From Vitrella brassicaformis (Eukaryota > Sar > Vitrellaceae), in the NCBI GenBank assembly GCA_001179505.1, contig CDMY01000200.1, positions 1 to 28,286 on the forward strand: 28,286 nt of DNA, in the 5' to 3' direction. Both the position numbers and the translations under genes were made by a program. Below are positions 1-9,372 of the stretch, piece after piece (position 1 is the first letter of the stretch; the number at the start of each line of letters is the position of its first letter). The notes under the pieces were generated by a model. The model had not been told where the DNA came from. It did no database searches and was given only the letters and a program-made list of their open reading frames with translations.

Positions 1-115
1 GGCGAGACCGTACATGAGCTGGTGGAAGAACCGCCGCGCCTCCACCTCAGACAAGTGGGGGTGCGGCTGCCGGTTCTCGCTGTCCATCAGACGCTCCAGC
101 AAATCACCATCTAAT

Positions 116-151
<36 letters not shown>

Positions 152-520
152 AGATGTAGATCCACACGAGCCCACAGATCAAGTCTCGTGACGGCCATCG
201 ACCATGACTCGATGACAAGGAGGATCTTGGTCCGGCTCTGAAGCACTGCAACAATATGACATCACACACACGTCGATTGACCGATCCACAGCCAGGCAAT
301 CAACAAGGAGATGATCAGTACCAGAATTACATACCACTCCATCGAGCAACCGACTGGTCCCGCTGCAGAGGGAGACAGAGGGGCAATGGGAGCTCCAAGC
401 TATTCACTGAGAGAGTGAGAGAGTGTCTCTAACTGACTCAGTCGTGCGTCCCTTCATGCCCACACTGACATGTTGTCGCTGAATGGCTGTGGCCTCGATG
501 ATGGTCAGCATTGCTCGACA
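1..520 (-). CDS. Serine/threonine protein kinase, partial (runs off left edge)
   Basis: Four minus-strand exons resemble the N-lobe and start of the C-lobe of a CAMK/SnRK-type protein kinase. They lie at 470-520, 335-362, 203-245 and 1-112. The 470-520 exon reads like the alpha-C helix region (ending AIQRQH). The 203-245 exon gives the hinge-proximal strand (SRTKILLVIE, compare SRTKIYIVLE in CIPK-like kinases). The 1-112 exon gives GDLLERL followed by LSEVEARRFFHQLMYGLA, typical of the hinge and alpha-E helix before the catalytic loop. The catalytic HRD loop, DFG motif and the rest lie outside the window. The first three exons join in consistent phase. The donor after 203 leaves phase 2 while the exon starting at 112 needs phase 1, so one border is misplaced or the gene is damaged. 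The Gly-rich loop and invariant Lys exon were not found. The gene is divergent from the subtilase at 751. Confidence 0.6.
117..146. repeat. (CA)n microsatellite in kinase intron
   Basis: An uninterrupted CA dinucleotide tract of about 28 bases lies in the intron just upstream of the kinase exon at 1-112. On the sense (minus) strand it is a TG tract close to the acceptor. Confidence 0.9.
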
Positions 521-750
521 CTTCAGCCCCCTTTGTAGAGCGGCAGACAGCTTGGGGGAAGTACAGAGGAGCCAGCCAACCACCATGCCGACACACGACA
601 CGTTGAACCGTGGCGATGTACACCCTGCGTGCTTTCACACGGCGTGCCAGACAGACATACACGTTTACGTTTACAGCGGCCGTTGCCGTGCACGCATTTT
701 TTGGGGGAGGGAGCTCACGACAGGCCAGGTGGTGCATGTGAAGGTGGGCG

Positions 751-3700
751 ATGTTGCGTACGCTGCTGGTGGCTCTCATCTTCCTCGCCGCCCACTCCTC
801 AGGTGAATCAATGACACCACACATGCAAGTGATGCACGTACGGCGGGGGGGTCAACGGTGTGTGTGCGCTGCGGCATGGGCGATGCTTTCAGCTTACACT
901 CCGCCGCCTTGCCACCAGCAGGGAATCGAGTTCGCCAAGGGGGCACAAGGCGCACTGCTCGCAAAGGTGGGATGTGACGTCGACCACACACACACACACG
1001 TACAAGGGAAGGGAAAATGCTGCACGTGTTGCTTGCTTCGTACGTGTGGCCGTTTCCATCAGAGGTCACTGTCTGCTCCGCCCGGCACCTCAAGAAACGA
1101 CGCGAGGGAAACGGCACTTCTCCAGTGTCAGGTCTTCTGCCAACAGGAAAAGGTCAGTGCATGAATGGCAACGAGAACACGCCAGGCCTGCCCGACGCTC
1201 TTCTCCTTCACTGTGCCGGTCGCGTCGCTTTGGTTGTCGCCAGTTCTGTTTCTTCTTCAATCTGATCGAGGATCGAGGGGCGGCCTCGTGGAGCTGCGAG
1301 CTGCTCGCCGTCAAGGAGCCGAAGGGCCCCAACCCCAGGAGCACCGCCGGACACAGATCCTGCGCCAAAAAGTCACACGGTTAGATGAGAAGAAAAGAAC
1401 AGATGAGCCAGGCAGGCCTGCACAGCACAGTCGAACGAACGAGTACGTACGGTCTCACGCAAGATCTCTCGCGCTGAGGCTGACGGACGCCCATCGACTC
1501 TCTGTGTAGACCTCCGTTCCTGAACTGAATGATGACAGTTCCCGAGGCGCCACCGGCGCTCCCCTCCCCCCCGCCCAAGGTAGACCCCATCCTCTACTCC
1601 CTCTTCCGCATGGCCAACACCACCGACGACGAGGCCGTCTCAAGGAACCGGACACGGCGAGATTCGACGTCCGCTCTGCCTCCAATGCGAGACGGGCGGG
1701 TGCTCATCGAGGCCGTCGCTGCCAACCGCAGGAACGACTCCTCGCTCATCGACGACCTCACAGGTGCGGTGGAAGCACACAGCATAGAGCTCTCCTCCGT
1801 ACTTGCGTGTGTGTCTGGATGAGCCTGGTGTTGGTGCGACTTGCAGCGCTTGGGCTGGAGGATGGTCGCCAGAGTGGGTTCTACGTGAGTGGATATCTGC
1901 CGATCGAGCAGGTGCCGCGGCTGAGTGAGCTGGAGAGTCTGGGCGGCACCATCCCACCCGCCAGGAGGCTCCGAGCCGGTAGCGTCACGTCACAGGGAGT
2001 CAGATCCATAGAGGTGGGCAATGCCACGACACGATGTATGCATGGCATGCGACAAATGTAATAATGTGCGGGGGAATGCGGCGTCTCCACCCGTGGGTAT
2101 GTGTCAGGCTGACAGCGGACAGACTCTCTTCAATGTGGACGGCAGCGGCATCAACTGCATCGGCATCCTCTCAGACAGGTACCTAGGAGCCCCCTCCCCT
2201 CCCCACACACACACTAGAGAGAGAGAGAGAGAGAGGGTGGGGGGGAGGGGCAGACAAAGAGACAGACAGAGCACCAACCGGGGTGTGTGCCAATCACCTG
2301 TGTGCTCTCCCTGCTCACACCATGCAGCATGGATAGCGAGGATGGCGGCGTGTTCATGGGTCAGCTGACCGGCGACCTCCCTCGCGGCGACAACCTCACC
2401 ATCATACGAGACGAGAGAGGGATCGACGAGGGACGAGCCATGGCTGAGTTGGCCTTCGACGTGGCGCCCGGTGCCCCCCAGGCCTTCGCAGCGGTGGGGC
2501 GCAACGAGCTGGACTACGTAGAGGCGATCAAGCTGCTGGTTGACGAGGGGTGCGAAGTCCTGGTCAGTGGCGAGTGAGTGCATTGGGTTATGTCTTGGAT
2601 GGATGGATGGATGTGTGCAGGTGGACGACATCATATTCTTTTTTGAGCCGATGTTTGAGGACGGCCCCGTGTCGCTAGCGGCCACGTGGGCGACCGAACA
2701 GGGGCGGGTCTTCTTCTCGGCAGCGGGCAACCAAGAAGACGCGGGCTACCAGAGTGAGCCACAGACACACACACACACACACATCCCCGCTGCCAACACT
2801 GTCCTGTCCGTGCAGGTGCATTTGTTGATTCCGGGATAGTCAGCCCCGCCAGGTCTCCCTCCATATGATTCGCACCGCACGTCCATCTATATGTGTCTGT
2901 GTCTGTGTCTGTGTCTGTGTCTGCAGTGGGGGCGTGTTCCACGAGTGGTGGAACGGCGAGGTCTTGATGCCCATAACCGTGCCTGGAGAAGGCAAACTAG
3001 ACATCGTGTATGCCCCATATCATGCGCACACACGCACAGCAACAACCACCCCCACGCACATCGATCGCATCGCGTTGCTCCCTGTCCTGTATATGTCTCT
3101 TAGCATGCAGTGGGATGAGGCGTTCGGCCTGGCGCTGTCCGACATGGACATCATCCTCTATGACTCCAAGGGCGTCCCACTCCAGTCAGCCCCGGGCGAT
3201 GGCGAGCTCCATCAAGGCAACATGAGGCGTCAGTCAGAATGCCCTTCCCCTCCCTCTCACGACGTGTGTCATCGACCGATTGCTGGTCGGACGGTCCTTC
3301 CTTTGTGTCTTCGTTCGTTCATTCAGGTAGCACAATCCCTGGGGAGATGGTGACGCTGGAGAACCTGAGCCCATTGAGTGTGGAGGTCTTTCTGGGCATA
3401 GAGCTCGTCTCAGGCCAGGCACCCGGACTCTTCCAGTTCGTCCCCTTCGCCGACGGATTCTTCGAGAGCGAAGCCTTCTCGGAAGACAAGCCCAAAGGTG
3501 CGAAAGAAACAGATGCTGCTGATGCTCTTGCTTGTGTCGTCCTTTCTATCTCTGTCTTTCTCCTGTCTGTCTGCCTGTCTGCAGGACCGACCATATATGG
3601 CCACAGCAATGGGCTGGGCGTCGCTTCTGTGGGCGCTGCTGCGTACCAAGTAAGCCCCGCAGCCGCCCAGCGACCCATCCACACTCAGCCGCCTTGCTTC

Positions 3701-4477
3701 ATTTCCTCTCTGTGTTGGTCGGTGTGTCGCCCATCTGTCTGTCTACCTTTCTGTCTGCAGGACACCCCCCCCTTCACCACGACGCCCCCCGAGATCAACC
3801 CCTCCTCATCGCTGGGCGGCACTCCCATCCTCTTCGACCCCCTCGGCAGGCGGATCTACCCTCAGGTCCGCCTGCAGCCGAGCGTCGTGGGCCCCGATGG
3901 CGTCGACACGACATTCTTCGGATTTGAGGACACCGACCAAACGGGCAACCCAAACTTCTTCGGTTGGTCGGCTCGATGTGATGTGGGGTGATGGTGGGGC
4001 ACCGTGATGGTGGGGGACTTGTATGTATGAATGTATGTGTGTATGTGCTGTGGTGCTGTGTGGCAGGCACGAGTGCGTCTGCGCCACATGCTGCCGGTCT
4101 GGCGGCGCTGATGCTGCAGCTGAACCCCTCCCTCTCGCCGGCAGAGACCATCGCCATCATGGAGGACACTGCACTCGACATGGACGGTATCCACACAAGC
4201 CAGCCACTCACCCGAACGGCCATTTGTGCATCTGTGTGTGTGTCGGAACGAACCATCAGATCCCGGCCAGCACGGTTTCCAGCGGGGCTTTGATTTCCGT
4301 TCCGGCCACGGCCTGCTGCAGTCGGTGGGCGCGCTAAGTGCCGCATCGGGGCAGCCGGCGCTGAGCACCATGAGCAGCGGCAACACGACAGACACGGTGG
4401 GGGCGTCGGGGATGGTCGAGGGGAAGGCCAGCGACGGTGGTGATGCCATCGTGAGGGTCTCCTCTCTGTCTACATGA
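751..4477 (+). CDS. Secreted subtilisin/sedolisin-like serine protease (S8-type fold), 17 exons
   Basis: Exons 751-802, 893-966, 1063-1131, 1244-1379, 1539-1763, 1847-2013, 2108-2178, 2328-2562, 2621-2753, 2816-2852, 2927-3007, 3104-3228, 3327-3497, 3585-3649, 3761-3962, 4067-4186 and 4260-4477 join in frame to about 726 aa. The start at 751 encodes a signal peptide (LRTLLVALIFLAAHSS); a shorter ORF starting at 1529 would lack it. Residues 20-230 are an unassigned, probably propeptide-like region. The peptidase domain follows: GILSDS (Asp about 264), DEGRAM (Glu about 299), VDDI (Asp about 345 or 346), SAAGN, then GTSASAPHAAG with the nucleophile Ser about 617. Pieces between these (QWDEAF, YGHSNG, FDPLGRRIYPQ, PDGVDTTFFG, PNFFG) match a family of bacterial and cyanobacterial secreted S8/S53-like peptidases. 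The usual subtilisin His is not visible. Probable role: proteolysis outside the cell or in the secretory pathway. Exon borders near 2816-2927 and 3007-3104 rest on phase fitting. Confidence 0.85.
2216..2236. repeat. (GA)n microsatellite in subtilase intron
   Basis: A GA dinucleotide run in the intron 2179-2327, following a short CA run. It makes this one of the longer introns of the gene. Confidence 0.85.
2891..2923. repeat. (GTCTGT)n tract before a splice acceptor
   Basis: Five copies of a TGTGTC hexamer run directly into the acceptor ctgcag at 2926. This mixed U/G-rich tract stands where a polypyrimidine tract would be expected. Confidence 0.85.
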
Positions 4478-5526
4478 CATGACATGATGCTTGCCTTGCG
4501 TGTATGGCCAAGGGGAGTGAGTCGGTGGAGGGTGGGTGCGTGCATGGCATGCAGCTGTTGTTTTGTCAAGTGGTAACTTAGCGCTCCTTTCTCCCATCCA
4601 TCTCGCCTGCCTCATGGCCTCATGGGGCGGGCGCTTCAACCAACATGCGCACAGCCTGACTTTTTGTTCGTGTTGTGTCTGCGTGAGTGACTTATGTGTG
4701 TTTTTGTGAGTGCATGTCTGTCTTTGTGCCTTGTGTGTGTAGCAGCTACAGTAGTGTGTGTATAAGTGAGTGAGTGAGTGTCTCGTTTTCCCTGCCACGC
4801 AAAGAGAGTGGTCCCGGCTGATCGATACACACCTTTGTGACACGGGTAGTGTGTGTATACGGCGAGGCTATCTCCCTTATTTGTGGGGGTGTGTGGTGTG
4901 TGGTGTGACTGATTGGTGTGTGTGGATGGGATGCCTTCACTCTTGGTCCATGTCATGTGTGCAGGCAGTGAGTGGAGTGGGTGGGACATAGAACAGTTTG
5001 ACTGACTGACTGACGTACATAGAGAGAGAAACATACATACACACGGCGCGGCGAGAGATGGCCATTTGGGTGTGGGAGTGGGGGGATCCGATCCGATCCT
5101 CGTATCCTTCCTTCCCTCGCTCCCTGCCTGCCTGCCTGTGTGTGGGTGTATATAGCTAGGTAGTACTTAGGCATAGTCAGCCGATGGGCTGACGGTGAGT
5201 GAGTGCGCTAGTGAGACAGACAGACAGACACCTTTCTGTCGGAGTTAACCTGTATGTAGCACAGCGATCCTCGGGCAACGCGTCAGTCGCCAACATTTCA
5301 AGTGTCTAAATCACTGTCTAGGCAGACAGACAAGAGTCAATGCGATCGACGGCCCGTCCATCCATCTACACAGCCGGCCGAACACTCCCACACCCACACA
5401 CGCACTATGACTCGACTCACTCACTCCGGGGCGAGGGACGTGCCATCCACCTCCTGCACACACAACAACCATTATGACACACACACACGGACATCCTTTG
5501 TGTGGTCGAGACCCCCGCTCCGCTCC
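4478..5526. other. Convergent intergenic region, no gene seen
   Basis: About 1 kb between the stop of the subtilase and the end of the EF-hand gene, so it should contain both 3' ends. It is rich in TG, TGAG, CAGA and CACA runs, with no open frame resembling protein. I could not place polyadenylation sites. Confidence 0.6.
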
Positions 5527-8500
5527 TCATGCACCACACACCTGTTCGTCCGTCACGAATGTGTCATCGCCCCCACCAGATGGACTCGGAACTGAGAGAA
5601 CGATACAGACAGATGTGTGGAGACATGGTCGTCTGTGCATAAGGGAATGTATGCATCTTATCAAGATTGCCTGGCGGCAAAGATGGGGGTGGAGGTGGGG
5701 GCGCGTTGGTATCAACGGGAGGACTCAGACTCGGAGCCGGAGGAGGGCTGGGGGGCTCGCTCACTGCCTCAGCGGGGGCCGGCGCTGCACACACAGTAAG
5801 GAAGGAAATAAGGGCATTGCGGTCAGGCAGGCAAATTTGGCCTCTTCGCCTCTCTCCTTGGCTACGTGTCTGCTGCTCTTCCTCCCTCGGTGGCTCGGAA
5901 GGCGATGGAGGCTCGCTGACAGCCTCGGTCTCAGTGGGCGGCTCAGCTGCATTGCAAGAATGAATGGACAAACGAATGCAATATACAGTCATTCCTTCAA
6001 GTCTGGATCGTGTCAACCTTACTCGCTGCCTCGGTGATGGGCTCGGGAGTCGTCACTGGCTCAGCGGGCTCCTTCGTAGGACGAGGTGGAGGGTGTCTCG
6101 TTGGTGGCTCGGTCGGAGGCTCGGCTGCATCCCATCCCATCCACACCAACACCATTAATTACACTCACAGCCGTGCTTTTTCTTGCTTGCTTACTTGGCT
6201 CTTGTTCCACAGCCGGTGGAGCGGGTTTCTGTGTGATAGAGGGCAGCGGGGTGGTGGGTGGCACTGTGGGAGGGGGTGGGGGAGGGGGTGGCTGGCTGTG
6301 TGCCGCAGGGGGAGGGGAAGGGGGCTCGTGGGTCGTGACGAGTGGCGGATGGTGCTGCGGACCGTAGTGGGAGGGATGGTCATGGTCATGGTGGTGGTGG
6401 TGGGTGCTCGTGTCCCTCGCCGTCGAAGGCTCCGTCCATTTGCTTGAGGCTGCAGAGCTCATACAGCTGGCCCTCGAAGTGGTGGGCGCACCTACAGGCA
6501 CGCATCGCATCCACACATCACATCGATGTCCCTTTCTCTCTGCGTGTGCGCTCACTTGGCTGGTACCTGAGACACGTTGCGTTGATGGACTCCTCCCTGA
6601 CGGCCGTCAGGTTGGGACTCTGGTCGTACAGACACGCGGCAAAGTCGCCCACACTCTTGTCAAAGCCCTCCTCAACCGCCTGCATTCCCAACACAAGAAG
6701 GATGAACAAACCCGACAGCCGGAAGCCGTTCTGCCGTTCTGACCAGCTGGCATTCGTCCACAGAGGTGGTCTTCTTGACGGCGTCGATGCATGAGGGCAG
6801 CATGCCGCCATCGGTGACGGCCTCGCACGTCGTGAGGGCGTCGTGGTGGAGGAAGGCGCAGTGCTGACACTCTGGAGGCATCGACAGCTCTGGGGGGTGC
6901 TCGTCTGATACATGTATGTGTGTGTGCGTAATTCTGTTGTGTGTAGGCTCATTGTTTTGTTCTCTTCTTACAGAAGATGCACTCGCTGACGAGATGGCCC
7001 ATGAAGCCGAAACAGAACTCGTCAAGCGTTAAGACACCATCACCGTCTCCATCTGACCGCCGAGACACCGAGACACGGACACAAAGTGATTTGTGTGCGT
7101 TTGTCGGGTTGTGCCTTTGCCCCGACCAGACCAGGCCAGACCTTGGTTGGCAAGATACATCCACGCGGCCGCCTGCAATGGGATACGAGACTGACTATTC
7201 AGCTGGTGGGTTGTGTCCATGGAGGTTGGTCCATCCATCCATCCATCCATGCATCCCTCCCTCTTACGGGTTCCATGGCGGCATCGGGCGGCAGCCACTG
7301 GTGCAGCTTGCACTCCTGGTCCAGCACACGCAGCCGCTCTACAGCCGTATCCACACTAAGCATGCCATCGGTGACACAGTGAAAGTCATGACGGACGCGA
7401 TTTGATTTGTTTGCAAGGCAATGTGTCTCTCTCTCACCTCAGTCCGCCAACAAGCGGCAGCTCCTCCCACCAGTGCGTGCCCTTCTCGTAGCACATGTGC
7501 AGCGCGTCTCGTTCATCGATGCCGCATATGTCCATCCGGTGGGCGAGCCCAGCCGAGAGGTGTTGCAAGACGGGCTCCTCGTCGAACATGGCACAGATCT
7601 GTTCGTGGTTGAGGCCGTCGCCCTCGGGGTCGTGGCCGCTGAGGTAGCTCGCCGCCTCCTCGGGGGAGGGGCACTCGGCTCCGTCAGCTCCTGCAACAAA
7701 GATGGGTCGGGGGCTGGCCGCGTCTATGTACCCTTACCTGTGTCGACGAATTTGGTGCAGAGTTCTTGGCGCATGTGTTCAAACTCGTTGGCGTCCATGA
7801 AGCCGTCCACGTTGATGTCCGCGGCGTCAAACACCATCGAGCAGATGTCCATCACACCTGATATTCATGAAAACAGAGAGGAAGAGCCACCGTCAGTCAG
7901 AACTCTGGGCCTCTCTCCTCCCTCACTCACTCACCGGTGGGCTCCTGATGATGCACGGCATCGTGGTGGTGGTGGTGATGCGGCCCCTCGTGGTGCACCA
8001 GATCCTGCTCATGGCCTTCGTGCAGGTGCTGGCACGGACACACAGGACATTCGCACTCGTGGGGATGCCGCTCCGGCTGGTAATAATCAGACGTGTCGGG
8101 CGGTGTCAGCCGCTGCCGGCCAACCCCTTCCGCCCTCCCCCTCCCCCCTCGCCTCAGAACAAGGCTTCGCGAATGTCCTTGACCGATTCCTCTCAATCTG
8201 GTGCTGTGGGAGGCCTTCCGAGATGGCCGAGTGAGGGGCTGCCGGGTGTTGTTTGTGACGGCGGCGGCCTTGGAGTACAGCTGACGAGCCCGGGCCTTGG
8301 CCAGCTCCGCGAAGAAGGTGTCGGCGTGCTTCTGGCACATCTGACGGCAGTCGGCTGGGTCTCTTCTCTCCTGACACGCCTCGTTGCAGGCCTTTGCAGT
8401 GACGCACGTGGTCAGGCACAAGATGTCCGTCCCACAAGACGCTGCGATCAAAAGACAGAACAGAAACACATCAGATCTTTCACCAGATTTGCAGGCAGAT

Positions 8501-8747
8501 CGATGCAATGCGTGTTCGGCGTACCGTCACAGTGCAGGCCCTGCCAGTTGATGGTGAACAGCCTTTGACGTCCTCCTTTGCCGCGTGTGAGAACCGCCGG
8601 CGCCATGCCGTTGCGGTGAGCCGTCGACGTCCATTGCCGATGGACGGATGCGAAGCGATTCCTCGCTGCCTTGCGAGAGAAGAGGGCGCCTTGTGCAAAG
8701 ATCAAGGGCAGAAAGAGGATGCCCAACGCGGGCGCTGACGTCGGCAT
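5527..8747 (-). CDS. Secreted Cys-rich EF-hand protein with His-rich and Pro-rich segments, apparent frameshift
   Basis: Minus-strand exons, 5' to 3': 8525-8747, 7935-8441, 7738-7857, 7438-7690, 7268-7355, 7142-7172, 6972-7052, 6744-6904, 6567-6679, 6195-6491, 6023-6124, 5866-5946, 5671-5784 and perhaps 5527-5591; about 744 aa. The N-terminus is a signal peptide (LGILFLPLIFAQGALF). Residues 75-125 are Cys-rich, followed by a linker ending in six histidines near residue 235. An EF-hand loop DINVDGFMDANE lies at about 257-268, a degenerate one (DPEGDGLNHEQI, Ile at position 12) at about 304-315, and a canonical one, DGDGDGVLTLDE, at about 408-419. More Cys-rich sequence follows, then His/Asp-rich and Pro-rich repeats. 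Probable role: calcium binding in the secretory or extracellular space; no enzymatic domain seen. Frame is lost at 6402-6404. The last exon needs a GC donor at 5670; otherwise translation runs to a stop ending at 5564. Confidence 0.75.
6402..6404 (-). other. Apparent 1-nt frameshift in EF-hand gene
   Basis: Sense strand reads GAG CAC CCA CCA, which runs into a stop after five prolines. Skipping one C gives GHEH followed by a His/Asp-rich run. The skipped frame also makes the donor at 6194 phase 1, as all three downstream Pro-rich exons need. It could be an assembly error, an inactivating mutation or a slippage site. Confidence 0.6.
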
Positions 8748-9372
8748 TTTCCGCTGTCCACAAGATTTACATATCGAGATCGCGTTCCAACCTTTGCGCG
8801 GACTTACAAACCGTCAAACTATCATCCACCCATTCTCGTTCATTCGTTCATTGACGCCAAATACATGCCAACATGTAAAAGTCGATTGGCAAACAATCAA
8901 TACAGCAGCGAGTCAGTGAGTGAGTGAGTGAGTGTCACCGAGGGGAGGGGGGAGGAAGGAAGCAGCAAGTGCGTATTCGTGTGTGTAGGTGGGTACAAAC
9001 GTATTGCACACAGACAGACAGACAGACAGACGGGGAGGCAGACGGGGAGGCAGGCAGGCAGGCAGGTCACAGATAGCTGACGGACCTCACGCACGCAGCA
9101 ATCGTCACGCCATGCACCCACCAACCAGCCCCAACCGCCTCGCCCCGCCCACCGAACCAAGCGACCGATGAACGAGGACCGATACGATGCGTTGACAATC
9201 AGATCCATGCCAATGCAGGCGGGCAGTGAGGCGGGCAGGCAAGTACAAGGGAGGGAGCGGAGCAAGCACCGACACACGCAATGGACCCTTCCTCCCTCCT
9301 CCCTGTTCCACCCACCACCAGTGCTCGCATGCAGGCAGCAACGTCACCTCACCCACCGCCAGCAGATAGGGC
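8748..9372. other. Intergenic region upstream of EF-hand gene, no gene seen
   Basis: Spacer between two minus-strand genes: promoter side of the EF-hand gene and 3' side of calcineurin A. It holds TGAG repeats near 8915-8933 and CAGA/CAGG repeats at 9011-9066. No coding-like frame was seen. Confidence 0.6.
9011..9066. repeat. CAGA/GGCAGACGGGGA/CAGG compound repeat
   Basis: Tandem CAGA units, two copies of ggggaggcagac, then four GGCA units. Confidence 0.85.

Noticed and set aside
438-824. 128-codon minus-strand frame over the subtilase start
   Set aside because: Composition is unlike protein beyond the kinase-like 470-520 exon, and it conflicts with the signal-peptide exon at 751.
1529-1534. 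Double ATG at 1529 as the subtilase start
   Set aside because: It lies at the end of an intron (acceptor at 1538). Using 751 gives a signal peptide and phase-consistent exons.
6010-6447. Gly/Val/Trp-rich plus-strand frame
   Set aside because: Antisense shadow of the Pro/His-rich exons of the EF-hand gene.
9011-9066. Possible CRISPR-like or satellite array
   Set aside because: Units are 4-12 bases with no spacers; it is a simple microsatellite.
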